NCBI RefSeq assembly: GCF_000613445.1
Contig: NZ_BAIZ01000023.1
Coordinates: forward strand, 1-58,252
Direction: 5' to 3'
DNA: 58,252 nt
DNA from: Hoylesella shahii DSM 15611 = JCM 12083
GTDB lineage: Bacteria > Bacteroidota > Bacteroidia > Bacteroidales > Bacteroidaceae
Part shown: positions 18,879-27,808 of the stretch, piece by piece
Position numbering within the stretch: position 1 is the first letter of the stretch
How the letters are laid out: the number at the start of each line of letters is the position of its first letter
Made by a program: the position numbers and the translations under genes
The notes under the pieces: generated by a model
Databases searched by the model: none
Told to the model about the DNA's origin: nothing
What the model saw: only the letters and a program-made list of their open reading frames with translations

Positions 18879-19505
18879 ATGAAAAAGATGATGAAAATGG
18901 CTGTGCTTGTCGCAGCATTAACCTTGTCTGTGAATGCCAATGCACAAGTGAAATTGGGTGTTAAAGGTGGTATCAACACTTCGCAAGTGTCTATTAGCAT
19001 AGACGACTGGAAGGCTGAAAACCGTATTGGATACTTCATCGGTCCTACCATCAAGTTTAACTTGCCCATACTTGGACTAGGAATGGATGCTTCTGCCTTG
19101 TACGAAAAACGAGAGGCTAAAGTTACTGGTCCTATGGGATTAGTCAATACGGTGGTGAAAAGCGAACAGGTGATTGTGCCTATCAACGCTCGCTTCTCCT
19201 TTGGACTTAGTGAATCGGCCGACATCTTTGTGTTTGGCGGTCCGCAAGTGGCTTTTAATTTGGGCAAACAAGAGCAAGAACTCATTCCCAAGTTTGCCGA
19301 TTGGACTTTGAAATCCTCTGCTTTCAGTGTTAATGTGGGTGCTGGTATCTTCTTAGCCAATCACCTTCAGGCCACTATTGGCTATAACATCGCACTGGGT
19401 TCTACGGGTGATGTTGTTTTCTCTGTAGACGGAATTAAAGAGACGCGTAAGAAATACGATGTACGCAACAATGTTTGGCAGTTGGGTGTGGCCTACTACT
19501 TCTAA
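18879..19505 (+). CDS. PorT-family outer-membrane beta-barrel protein
   Basis: The 208-residue protein has a signal peptide (MKKMMKMAVLVAALTLSVNANA, then QVKLGVKGG) and a repeating beta-hairpin pattern ending in an aromatic residue (LGVAYYF). This is the outer-membrane beta-barrel domain shared by PorT and many small Bacteroidota porins. The opening KLGVKGGINTSQ is typical. Its position right after gldN suggests, but does not prove, a link to type IX secretion. It is followed by a good terminator at 19594. Confidence 0.8.
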   Translation: MKKMMKMAVLVAALTLSVNANAQVKLGVKGGINTSQVSISIDDWKAENRIGYFIGPTIKFNLPILGLGMDASALYEKREAKVTGPMGLVNTVVKSEQVIVPINARFSFGLSESADIFVFGGPQVAFNLGKQEQELIPKFADWTLKSSAFSVNVGAGIFLANHLQATIGYNIALGSTGDVVFSVDGIKETRKKYDVRNNVWQLGVAYYF

Positions 19506-19593
19506 GTTTCTGCCTCGCTGTCTAAATGGCTTGTGTTGCTTCTGCCCTGCTTCTTAGTGGGTGTAGGTCTCCATTCAAGCAATTATTAGCGCT

Positions 19594-19642
19594 AACGCTG
19601 GTTGTCGGCTGCTTTAAAGCAGTTGCTTCCAGCGTTTTTTTT
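19594..19642 (+). terminator. Rho-independent terminator after the PorT-like gene
   Basis: Arms AACGCTGG and CCAGCGTT enclose a second nested stem (GCTGCTTT/AAAGCAGT) and are followed by a run of eight T. It closes the type IX secretion region. Confidence 0.8.
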
Positions 19643-19857
19643 GTTTTGGCTTTTAGTCTAATAGCTTGATGATGTCAACCATTAAGTACAATACCATTCT
19701 ACGCTTTTGTAGAAAAACTCGTATTTGGGTTGATAACAAATGCTATTTTTGCACTTCCATATAGAAGTTATCAGTAGACAATAGCCACTATTTAAAAACC
19801 TTTGCTTCTCCCAGACTGGCATAAAGAGATGCAAAAGGGAAGGGAAGTTGTTGGTAT

Positions 19858-19969
19858 TTTGTAAAATAAATGCACCAAATTTTAACATTATAGCGCCCAT
19901 CGGCGCGCATCAAGTCGGCCCTCGCTCGAAAAACATGGCGTATTTCGAGAGTTTATAAGACGTTGATTT
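19858..19969 (-). repeat. Conserved tail of composite repeat, copy B
   Basis: Read on the minus strand it contains CTTATAAACTCTCGAAATACGC, GCGAGGGCC, ATAATGTTAAAATTTGGTGCA and TATTTTAC, matching the tail of copy A in order. It lies about 225 bases from the copy B array, so the element is present in the opposite orientation. Confidence 0.6.
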
Positions 19970-20194
19970 ATATTGCGTTAAATTGTTTTAGGGGCTAATA
20001 TGCCAGTTTTTGCCAGTTTTTGGGATGCTCTCCTGTTTTTAATGGCATTTAGATGATGTTTAGATGAGGCTTGAAAGAGTGTGTTAGAGAATTGTTTGTT
20101 TTGTGTTTAAAACGATAAAATATACCTTCATTTTACTTCATATTATTTGTAAAACGAGGTTTATCCTTTCATAATGCTAGCGTAAAAACTAGGT

Positions 20195-20290
20195 TTTAGC
20201 ACTGCTAACTGCACCAAAACGCAACGTAATATGCTGCAAAATGCAAGGCTATCTCTAGCAGTTAGCGATGTTATTTGCTGCATTTTACTT
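20195..20290 (-). repeat. 22-bp-period array, copy B (degenerate)
   Basis: Related units can be aligned at 20211, 20233, 20255 and 20277, again exactly 22 bases apart, with cores such as GCACCAAAACGCA, GCTGCAAAATGCA and GCTGCATTTTAC. The third unit is strongly diverged. The rest of 19643-20970 is AT-rich without a supportable gene. Confidence 0.6.
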
Positions 20291-20972
20291 TCGGTTTTTT
20301 ACTCAAATTACGTCGAAAATTGGTTGTTGGCGAACGCAAAAAATAAAGAAATCGCTCCAAATAGAAACCCAAAATATAGGTAAATAGCCCAAAAAGGGCA
20401 AAATAATGATTGAGCAAAGTTCGAAAAATCGCCTTTCGAGTTGGCCAAACATAGGTTTTTACCCTTATTTTTCTCTAGAAGGGGTGTAGAATAAGGGTGT
20501 GTTTTGTAAAGAAAGATAACCGAATTAACATTTGTTTCTTTGCTCCATGTTGCTAAACCCTGCACCATAGACCATAGAAGTGGCGTGTTGTTGCTCTTGT
20601 GCCAAGGTTTTAAGACGGTGGTTTGGTGTTGTATGCTGCGTTTAACGCTACAACGCGTGCGCGTCTGTACACGTATTAAAAAGAGAAGAATACTGCTTTG
20701 CATATCGGGCGTATGTGAATTATCATACAAAGCCGAATAAATCACTCTCGTGAGAAACAGCGAAAGCGAGAAGGGTAGAGGTATGAGTGAGTGGCAATTA
20801 CACAAAATAGAACACAAAAAAATGAATGTAGAACGTAGAGAACGACAACAAAGCAAACCGCCTATTTAAGTGTTAAGACATAGTATAAATGCGTAGATAA
20901 CCCCTTGTATGTAAAATATATTCTATTTTTATTCATCTTTGCCAATCTTTTATAACAAAATGCTGTTTTTTC

Positions 20973-21003
20973 TTGTAAGTTGTTGTTTAATTACATAACT
21001 TTG
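20973..21003 (+). promoter_or_regulatory. Promoter of argR
   Basis: A TTG at 20973-20975 and TAACTTTG at 20996-21003 are 20 bases apart, matching the Bacteroidota consensus. The start would be near 21010, about 87 bases before the argR ATG. Confidence 0.6.
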
Positions 21004-21096
21004 CAAAATAGGGTAAAGCGTTACAAAGAGCGCATGGGTTAGAGATTTGCGCCCCAGTTTACGTTCTACTTTTCTTAACTTGAATTAGATGCAGAC

Positions 21097-21570
21097 ATGA
21101 AAGAGAAAAACAGCCGACTTGAAACATTGAAGCTGCTAATCTCCAGTCAGGAGATAGGCTGCCAAGAAGACCTACTGAAAGCACTAGCCATTGAAGGGTT
21201 TCACATCACTCAGGCCACACTGAGTCGCGACTTGAAGCAACTAAAGGTGGCAAAAGCCGCCAGTATTAACGGTAAATACACCTACGTACTACCTAACGAA
21301 ACAATGTATAAACGCGTGCCCAGTCCTAGAACGGCTCGCGAAATGATGAAAGTTTCGGGTTTTCTTTCTGTTGCATATTCGGGAAACATGGGCGTAATGA
21401 AGACGCGTCCCGGTTATGCAAGCTCTATTGCGTATAACATTGATAATGGTGGTATTGAGCAAATATTGGGCACAATATCTGGTAACGACACCATTTTTAT
21501 CGCTTTTAAAGAGCCGTACGACAAAGACGAGATGACGCAGCGCATGCAGAATGTTATCTCGCAGATGTAA
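21097..21570 (+). CDS. argR: Arginine repressor ArgR
   Basis: The 157-residue protein matches ArgR end to end. The N-terminal winged helix includes LLKALAIEGFHITQATLSRDLKQL. The C-terminal arginine-binding and hexamerisation domain includes the PGYASSIAYNIDN and ILGTISGNDTIFI motifs. ArgR represses arginine biosynthesis genes with arginine as co-repressor. Here it is isolated: no arg biosynthesis gene follows, and more than 1 kb of non-coding DNA lies on each side, unlike the argR-argG clusters of many Bacteroidota. Confidence 0.95.
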   Translation: MKEKNSRLETLKLLISSQEIGCQEDLLKALAIEGFHITQATLSRDLKQLKVAKAASINGKYTYVLPNETMYKRVPSPRTAREMMKVSGFLSVAYSGNMGVMKTRPGYASSIAYNIDNGGIEQILGTISGNDTIFIAFKEPYDKDEMTQRMQNVISQM

Positions 21571-21576
21571 TTGGTG

Positions 21577-21760
21577 CTGGTTCTAAATGTTTTTTGGGGG
21601 CGATGATGGACTTCTCGGTGATTGGTTTGCCGGGTTTTGTACTATGTTGCGATGTTGTTTAGCACGCATTGTGCCAACCGCTGCCGCAAATGTGCATCAA
21701 CTTGTCCCGAAAATCTAGCCTAAAGCGTGGCACGTAAGATTTGCGAACATTTAGAACCAG
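21577..21760. repeat. 15-bp perfect inverted repeat bounding a 184-bp element
   Basis: CTGGTTCTAAATGTT at 21577-21591 is the exact reverse complement of AACATTTAGAACCAG at 21746-21760. The 154 bases between hold no gene. Both arms are followed on the plus strand by T runs. No target-site duplication is evident. It could be a miniature inverted-repeat element or a large hairpin after argR. Confidence 0.55.
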
Positions 21761-22380
21761 TGTTTTTTCACTAATCAATCACTGCTATGTGTCTCTGTGT
21801 ATATTGGCGAGAGGCGAGTGCGCTTGTGCGCTAAGCATCTGTTGCGAACAATGTTTTGTTGTTCGCAGATTGTTTGTTGCCTTGTTGCAGGGGGGGTATG
21901 AGCAAAATAGTTGTCGGTAATTGAGGGCGCAACACGCAAACGTTGCCTCAAACTAATCCTTTAGGCGGTGTTAGGTTGCAAAGAATAAGAATGATAGAAG
22001 ATGGAAAACACGATGCGGCAGTCAACTCTCGCCCACAGAAACTTAACGTCTGCGAGTGGGTATAGTTGGTTGTAGTTGGTTGTACTATATTGGCGCAATT
22101 GCAGGTTGCTTGCAACTTTATGTTGTAAACAAACCAATATTTACGTCGTTTTTAACTATACATGCTTGCTAATTGCTGGTTTGGGTGGCGGTTTCGTGTC
22201 GTTTTATCCAGGAATTGAGTGTCAATATGCGCAGTTTAATAATCGTTTGCAGCCTCATTAACAAGTGTTCACTACAAAATGTTAATTAAAATGTACTGTC
22301 ATAAAGTGCTTGAAAATGAGAAGTTTCGGCATATTTAGCGATAATAAATAATAAAAAAATTAGGTTAAATGCCTAAAATA
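21761..22380. other. Intergenic region with small hairpins, no gene seen
   Basis: An 8-bp stem GCGAACAA/TTGTTCGC lies near 21844-21866. Other weak stems occur. Short open frames here lack start context and recognisable protein features. Confidence 0.4.
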
Positions 22381-22412
22381 TTTGCAAAATTCATTTCTTT
22401 TAGTTAACTTTG
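22381..22412 (+). promoter_or_regulatory. Strong promoter of the candidate RNA gene
   Basis: TTTG at 22381-22384, a 20-base spacer and TAACTTTG at 22405-22412 match the Bacteroidota consensus very well. The predicted start is about 22419. Confidence 0.75.
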
Positions 22413-22418
22413 CACCCA

Positions 22419-22634
22419 TTAAAAGTAGATTTTTTCAATCTTTCTTCCAGGCGCTACAATGCGTTGTAGCGAAGATTTAGGTAGAAAGTATGTATGCCGA
22501 TACACTTGTGACAAGCTAATTGGTATCCTGTTTCAATCTATTCATAATTAACGAGTATTACTCTCGTTGATAATAAAACTCTCTTAAATTTGTGGGGCGA
22601 CTGTGGCATGAGGATGTAGCAGTCGTCTTTTTTT
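22419..22634 (+). ncRNA. Candidate structured small RNA of about 216 nt
   Basis: The region is framed by a consensus promoter (22381-22412) and a terminator (22596-22634), and a second full promoter for the next gene begins only 12 bases later. It has no meaningful open frame. Visible structure: an outer stem CTTTCT (22440) with AGAAAG (22483); inside it a perfect 8-bp stem CGCTACAA/TTGTAGCG with loop TGCG (22452-22471); a further hairpin CTTGTGACAAG near 22505 inside a GATAC/GTATC pair. The size fits regulatory RNAs such as 6S, but I cannot match 6S, SRP, tmRNA or RNase P signatures. An attenuated leader is the main alternative. Confidence 0.6.
22596..22634 (+). terminator. Terminator of the candidate RNA gene
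   Basis: Stem GGCGACTG/CAGTCGTC (one G-U pair) is followed by seven T. It separates the RNA unit from the PASTA operon promoter. Confidence 0.75.
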
Positions 22635-22645
22635 ATGTCTTTTTC

Positions 22646-22676
22646 TTTGTGTTTTGTGCTATTTGCACTACCTTTG
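22646..22676 (+). promoter_or_regulatory. Promoter of the PASTA-rluD-ddl operon
   Basis: TTTG at 22646-22649, a 19-base spacer and TACCTTTG at 22669-22676. The predicted start near 22683 is only 15 bases before the ATG at 22698. Confidence 0.7.
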
Positions 22677-22697
22677 CCAATAAGTATAGAATAAAGA

Positions 22698-23384
22698 ATG
22701 AAGTCATCAGATTTTTTTGGTAAACTAACAAGCAAATATATTTGGCTAAACCTCTTGGCGATGGCCATTGTTTTAGTCTTACTCGTGGTTGGAGCAAAGT
22801 TCGGTATCGACATTTACACCCACCACGGCGAGGCTATTCTCATCCCCGATATAAGGCATAAGTCGTATGCCGATGCCAAACAAATTCTTGCCAACGAAGG
22901 ATTGCTCATCGAAGTGACCGATACGGGTTATGTACGCACACTTCCTGCCGATTGTATTTTGGAGCAATCGCCCCAGCCTGGCGACAAAGTAAAGTCGGGC
23001 CATGTTATCTATGTTATTGTTAATTCGGGCAATACGCCCACCATCACCCTTCCAGATATTATCGATAATAGTTCGGTGCGCGAGGCAATAGCCAAGCTCA
23101 CGGCTATGGGATTTAAGGTGGGGCCACCCCAATATATAGTAGGCGAACGCGAATGGGTGTATGGTGCCACCGTAAATGGTAGGCATGTGTCGGCCGGCGA
23201 GCGCATCCCCGTGGGCGCAGTGGTGGTGTTGCAGGTGGGTAACGGTTCGCGTTCGGCCGACGATTCGAGCATCGATTACGTTGAACCCATTTATAACAAC
23301 CAGCAAGAAGCCGGAGGAGAGAACGAAGTGGACGAGTTTGACGTGGTTTCGCCTGCCGAACTGCCACAACGCAACGAAAACTAG
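22698..23384 (+). CDS. Single-pass membrane protein with PASTA domains
   Basis: A cytoplasmic tail of about 14 residues is followed by one membrane helix (residues 15-35) and an extracytoplasmic part with at least two PASTA modules: about 44-112 (ILIPDIRHKSYADAKQILA, ILEQSPQPGDKVK) and 116-198 (ITLPDIIDNSSVREAIAKL, VGAVVVLQVGNG). PASTA modules bind or sense cell-wall precursors. There is no kinase domain. The C-terminus is acidic. The position before a pseudouridine synthase and D-Ala-D-Ala ligase is a conserved Bacteroidota arrangement known to me, which supports an envelope role. Confidence 0.85.
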   Translation: MKSSDFFGKLTSKYIWLNLLAMAIVLVLLVVGAKFGIDIYTHHGEAILIPDIRHKSYADAKQILANEGLLIEVTDTGYVRTLPADCILEQSPQPGDKVKSGHVIYVIVNSGNTPTITLPDIIDNSSVREAIAKLTAMGFKVGPPQYIVGEREWVYGATVNGRHVSAGERIPVGAVVVLQVGNGSRSADDSSIDYVEPIYNNQQEAGGENEVDEFDVVSPAELPQRNEN

Positions 23385-23433
23385 TAAGTCATTGGGCCAT
23401 GAATAATGGCCATAAGAACAACAGCAACAACGC

Positions 23434-24483
23434 ATGACCGACTATATAGACGAGATAGAAGAACAGGATGACGACACGGGACAGCTCTACGAGCATCTGC
23501 GAATTGTGGTAGACAAGGGACAAGTGCCCGTGCGCATCGACCGCTTTATGGCCGAAAGGTTGCAACACAGCAGTAGAAACCGCATACAAAAGGCCGCCGA
23601 TGCTGGCTTTGTGCATGTGAACGACAGTGCAGTGAAAAGCAATTACAAGGTTAGGCCAGGCGATGTGATAACCCTCATGCTCGACAGGCCACACCACGAC
23701 ACCACCATTGAGGCCGAAAACCTGCCACTCGACGTGGTGTACGAAGACGAAGCGCTGATGGTTATTAACAAACCGGCAGGCATGGTGGTGCATCCAGGGG
23801 CTGGCAACTTTCATGGTACGCTTATCAATGCCGTGGCATGGCACCTGCGAAATATGCCATCTTTTGATGCCAACGACCCCGAAGTGGGACTGGTGCATCG
23901 CATAGATAAAGACACAAGCGGACTGCTGGTTGTGGCAAAGACGCCCGAAGCTAAGCGACATCTAGGCTTGCAGTTCTTTAACAAAACCACTCACCGAAGC
24001 TATAACGCCCTGGTGTGGGCCAATTTCACCGAAGATGAGGGGCGAATAGAGGGCAATATTGGGCGCGACCCACGAGACAGACTCCGTATGGCGGTGTTTG
24101 CTCCCGATAGCGAGATAGGTAAATCGGCCGTTACTCATTATCGTGTGTTAGAACGTTTTGGATATGTTACCTTTGTGGAATGCATCCTAGAGACGGGAAG
24201 AACCCACCAAATACGAGCACATATGAAGCACATCGGCCACCCCATGTTTGGCGATGAACGCTATGGCGGAACCGAAATATTGCGCGGTGAGCGTTCGTCT
24301 ACCTATAAGGCATTCATACAAAACTGTCTTAAAATTTGTCCTAGGCAGGCATTGCACGCCCGAACACTGGGTTTTGTGCATCCCACAACAGGAAAGCAAA
24401 TGGATTTCACCTCGCCCATGCCTCAGGATATGGAACAGTTGCTCGAAAAATGGCGAAACTACATCAAGGGATTGGCAAACTAA
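23434..24483 (+). CDS. rluD: RluA/RluD-family 23S rRNA pseudouridine synthase
   Basis: An acidic N-terminal extension precedes an S4 RNA-binding domain (about residues 30-82: VPVRIDRFMAERL, KVRPGDVITL). The catalytic domain has INKPAGMVVHPG and HRIDKDTSGLLVVAKT, with catalytic Asp at about 158, then GRTHQIRAHMKHIGHP. These enzymes isomerise uridines in 23S rRNA. RluD is the best match because of the S4 domain, but the exact target base cannot be read. It follows the PASTA gene after 49 bases. Confidence 0.92.
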   Translation: MTDYIDEIEEQDDDTGQLYEHLRIVVDKGQVPVRIDRFMAERLQHSSRNRIQKAADAGFVHVNDSAVKSNYKVRPGDVITLMLDRPHHDTTIEAENLPLDVVYEDEALMVINKPAGMVVHPGAGNFHGTLINAVAWHLRNMPSFDANDPEVGLVHRIDKDTSGLLVVAKTPEAKRHLGLQFFNKTTHRSYNALVWANFTEDEGRIEGNIGRDPRDRLRMAVFAPDSEIGKSAVTHYRVLERFGYVTFVECILETGRTHQIRAHMKHIGHPMFGDERYGGTEILRGERSSTYKAFIQNCLKICPRQALHARTLGFVHPTTGKQMDFTSPMPQDMEQLLEKWRNYIKGLAN

Positions 24484-24627
24484 AAGCCAAAGCAGCCATA
24501 AGCTCAAGCTGTCCAAGATGTCTCTAAAGAGCCGATTAAGGGCTAGAAAATTTAGAAAAACGAGATAATTGTAGAAGGCAAATTATGCTCGCCAATTAAC
24601 GTTGAAGAAGAAAAGATATATAAGGAT

Positions 24628-25629
24628 ATGAAAGATTTGAAGAGAAATATTGCCATCGTATGCGGTGGTAACTCGTCAGAACACGAAGTGTCATTGCGTT
24701 CGGCACGTGGCATCTACTCGTTTTTTGATAAGGAAAAGTATAATGTCTACATCGTAGACATCGAGCTAATGAATTGGAAAGTGGACCTGGGTAATGGCGA
24801 AAAAGCCAACATCGACAAAAACAACTTCTCTTTCGAACACGAAGGCAAGCAGGTGTTTTTTGATTATGCCTACATCACCATCCATGGCACGCCCGGCGAA
24901 AACGGTATTATGCAAGGCTATTTCGAACTCATCGATATGCCTTACTCCACTAGTGGCGTGCTGGTTGAGGCACTAACCTTTAACAAGTATGTGCTTAACA
25001 ACTACCTTCGCGGACTAGGTGTGAACGTGGCCAACAGCATTTTGGTGCGCCGAGGCGAAGAGTTTTCTATCAACGAACACGAAGTGGAAGAGAAATTGGG
25101 CATGCCTTGCTTTGTAAAACCTGCTGCCGATGGCTCGAGTTTTGGTGTGTCGAAGGTGAAAAACATCGACCAACTGGCACCAGCATTGCGCAAAGCACTC
25201 ATGGAAGACGAGTCGGCTGTGATTGAATCGTTTCTCGATGGTACCGAAATTTCTGTGGGTTGCTATCGCGTAAAAGGCGAAACAAGGGTGCTGCCAGCCA
25301 CAGAAGTAGTGAGCCATAACGAATTTTTCGACTACGATGCGAAGTATAACGGACAGGTGGAAGAGATTACTCCAGCTCGCATTGCCAACGAAACAGCTCG
25401 CAGAGTGGCCGAACATACGGCTTATATCTACGACCTTTTGGGTTGTAATGGTATTATTCGCATCGACTATATTTTGACGAAAGAAGCCGACGGAACAGAT
25501 AAAATCAATCTCATTGAGGTGAATACCACGCCTGGAATGACGCCAACGAGCTTTATTCCGCAACAAGTGCGTGCCGCCGGACTGGAAATGAAAGATGTGT
25601 TGAGCGACATCGTGGAGAACCAACTCTAA
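24628..25629 (+). CDS. ddl: D-alanine--D-alanine ligase
   Basis: The 333-residue protein is an ATP-grasp ligase that makes the D-Ala-D-Ala dipeptide for peptidoglycan. Motifs: IAVCGG-type start with SEHEVSLRSA (N-terminal substrate domain), HGTPGENGIMQG, FVKPAADGSSFGVSKV, and the C-terminal IIRIDYILT with LIEVNTTPGMTPTSFIPQQ (metal-binding Glu and Asn). Length and order are normal. It is third in the operon with the PASTA and rluD genes, 144 bases after rluD, with no terminator in between. Confidence 0.96.
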   Translation: MKDLKRNIAIVCGGNSSEHEVSLRSARGIYSFFDKEKYNVYIVDIELMNWKVDLGNGEKANIDKNNFSFEHEGKQVFFDYAYITIHGTPGENGIMQGYFELIDMPYSTSGVLVEALTFNKYVLNNYLRGLGVNVANSILVRRGEEFSINEHEVEEKLGMPCFVKPAADGSSFGVSKVKNIDQLAPALRKALMEDESAVIESFLDGTEISVGCYRVKGETRVLPATEVVSHNEFFDYDAKYNGQVEEITPARIANETARRVAEHTAYIYDLLGCNGIIRIDYILTKEADGTDKINLIEVNTTPGMTPTSFIPQQVRAAGLEMKDVLSDIVENQL

Positions 25630-25792
25630 TCTCCTGGGTTGCCAATGCGTACAAACGTATAACCAAGACAGCCTCGCTTGCAGGCCGAAGTGTGCGCTGT
25701 TAGCGTGCTCTTAACAGCTGCAGGCCAAACCACTCGTACTTTTTGCATAGGCTAAAGAGCGATGGGGTTGCCGATAATATTGTCTTTAAAAC

Positions 25793-26950
25793 ATGCCAAC
25801 CAATAGCTATCAAGAAAAATTCGCGTCTATTCGGCCCTTTGATGCCGAAGAGTTGCCCGCTGCTTTCGAACGTCTACTGGCCGATAAGCAGTTCGAAGCC
25901 GTGATAACCCATATCTTCCCACAGTTCACTTTTGCGCAATTTGCGCAGCAACTGCGGGCTTGTAAAACCAGTCTTGAAGTGCAACGGACGTTCGCTTACC
26001 CCTTCTTGATTGGTCTATTGGCAAAGGCCAGTAGCGGCGCAGACATGGATAGCCAAGCCATCGACATGCAACGGCGCTACACCTTTATCAGTAATCACCG
26101 CGATATTGTGCTCGATTCGGCCTTCTTGGCTAAATTTCTTATAGACAATGGATGCGACACAACTTGCGAAATTGCCATTGGCGACAATCTGCTCTCGCTG
26201 CCGTGGGTGAAGGATTTGGTGCGTGTAAACAAGTCGTTCATCGTTGAACGCAACCTACCCATTCGACAAATGTTGTCATCGAGCAAGCTTCTCTCGGAGT
26301 ATATGCACTACGCCATCAACGAAAAGCACGAAAATGTGTGGATAGCTCAACGCGAGGGTAGGGCAAAAGACTCGAACGACCGCACGCAAGAGGCCGTTTT
26401 GAAGATGATGGCCATTGGTGGAGAAGGCGATGTTGTTGACCGATTAATGCATTTGCACATCGTTCCGCTATCCATCTCGTACGAATACGACCCCTGCGAC
26501 TATCTCAAAGCGAAAGAAATGCAGCAAAAACGCGATGTGCCCAACTTTAAAAAGAGTGCGCAAGACGATGTGCTGAACATGCAAACGGGTATTGTGGGTT
26601 ATAAGGGAGGTGTGCATTATCATTGCGCTCCTTGCATTGACAGCTTCTTGGCCACGCTAGATCGCACATTGCCCAAGGGCGATTTGTTTGCTGCTGTGGC
26701 GCAACACATCGATAAAGAGATATATCGACACTATCGCATCTACCCCGGAAACCGCGTGGCTTTGTATCTACTTACTGGACAAAAAACGGAAAGGAACGCT
26801 TTCTCGGCCGAAGATGAGGCGCGTTTTGAAAAGTATTTGGAGGGACAGATGGCTAAGATTGACCTCGAAAACAAAGACGAAGACTTCTTACGAACGCGTC
26901 TACTCGAGATGTATGCCAATCCCTTGATTAACCAACGCAACGCCCAATGA
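25793..26950 (+). CDS. PlsC-like phospholipid/glycerol acyltransferase
   Basis: The acyltransferase block I is NHRDIVLDS at residues 101-109 (His102, Asp108). Later come FIVERNLP, then QREGRAKDS (block III-like EGR) and VPLSISYEYDPCD (block IV-like). These mark the 1-acylglycerol-3-phosphate acyltransferase superfamily. At 385 residues it is the longer soluble form seen in Bacteroidota, without obvious membrane helices. It probably acts in phospholipid or lipid A-like acyl transfer. It overlaps the next gene by the ATGA arrangement. Confidence 0.8.
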   Translation: MPTNSYQEKFASIRPFDAEELPAAFERLLADKQFEAVITHIFPQFTFAQFAQQLRACKTSLEVQRTFAYPFLIGLLAKASSGADMDSQAIDMQRRYTFISNHRDIVLDSAFLAKFLIDNGCDTTCEIAIGDNLLSLPWVKDLVRVNKSFIVERNLPIRQMLSSSKLLSEYMHYAINEKHENVWIAQREGRAKDSNDRTQEAVLKMMAIGGEGDVVDRLMHLHIVPLSISYEYDPCDYLKAKEMQQKRDVPNFKKSAQDDVLNMQTGIVGYKGGVHYHCAPCIDSFLATLDRTLPKGDLFAAVAQHIDKEIYRHYRIYPGNRVALYLLTGQKTERNAFSAEDEARFEKYLEGQMAKIDLENKDEDFLRTRLLEMYANPLINQRNAQ

Positions 26951-27633
26951 TAGCACACAACGGCAAATCAATATCCAAACGGTTGTGGCTAGGTGTGCAA
27001 TGCTTGGTGGTTATGATGGTTGTTGCAGGCTTGTTGGCTTGCGAAGACAACCATTATAGCACGGGCGATGGTGCAAATTCGTATCTCCAAGCACGTTTTG
27101 GCGAGGTGCATACCACAGCTAAAGGCACGCTGGCCTACGTTGTTACCGACGAGGGAGACACGCTTCGGATTGCTGATAACATCGTAAATAAGTCGCTAGC
27201 TGTTGCAGATAGCGTTTATCGCGTGTTGTATTATTACGACCAAAACGGGAAAAACGTCAATCCACGAAGTATTGTTGCGCTGCCTGTTGTGCAGCTTTCA
27301 ACCAACTCGAAGTTGGAAACCGACCCCGTAACCTTCGAAAGTGCGTGGGTTAGTAAAAACAGAAAGTACTTCAATATCGGCTTCGCGCTGAAGGTGGGGC
27401 GTAGCGATGGGCAGGATAAGAAACAGAGAATAGGTGTTGTTCGCGACTCGTTGGTGCGTACGCCAAGCGGTCAACACATCTTATATATGCACCTTGTTCA
27501 CAGTCAGAACGGCGTGCCGCAATATTATTCGCAAAGCTATTACATCAGTATTCCGCTCAAGTCGTTACCCACCAACACGCGTTTTGTGTTTCGAGTGAAA
27601 GACTATCGTGAGGAAGTGACAATTGAAAGATGA
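26947..27633 (+). CDS. NigD-like lipoprotein
   Basis: The signal peptide ends in GLLAC (lipid Cys at residue 32). The mature part begins EDNHYSTGDG and contains the NigD-like N-terminal pattern YVVTDEGDTLRI, followed by VYRVLYYYD and a C-terminal beta-rich domain. NigD-like lipoproteins are common in Bacteroidota and one has been linked to bacteriocin immunity and another to vesiculation, but most lack a known role. It is coupled to the acyltransferase by a four-base overlap. A second family member occurs at 48384. Confidence 0.75.
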   Translation: MIAHNGKSISKRLWLGVQCLVVMMVVAGLLACEDNHYSTGDGANSYLQARFGEVHTTAKGTLAYVVTDEGDTLRIADNIVNKSLAVADSVYRVLYYYDQNGKNVNPRSIVALPVVQLSTNSKLETDPVTFESAWVSKNRKYFNIGFALKVGRSDGQDKKQRIGVVRDSLVRTPSGQHILYMHLVHSQNGVPQYYSQSYYISIPLKSLPTNTRFVFRVKDYREEVTIER

Positions 27634-27647
27634 TGCAACGCCATGGA

Positions 27648-27712
27648 GCAAGCGAGCGAGTTGATGGTTAAAGCGGTGAGAAAACACCCGTTTCAATTGT
27701 CAGCTCGCTTGC
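27648..27712. terminator. Long-loop inverted repeat, possible terminator
   Basis: GCAAGCGAGC and GCTCGCTTGC are perfect 10-base complements separated by 45 bases. No strong T run follows, so terminator function is uncertain. Confidence 0.35.
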
Positions 27713-27808
27713 TTGTTAGCTTATTAAAATATAGCTTTGTGCGCTAAATAAGTGGCAAGCGCAAGTGCAAGTAAACAAATTCACACGCCAATAAACAAAT
27801 ATAACATC

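Noticed and set aside
20308..20856. 182-codon open frame on the minus strand
   Set aside because: It lies in AT-rich intergenic DNA, runs toward a degenerate 22-bp array, has an erratic amino acid composition and matches no family.
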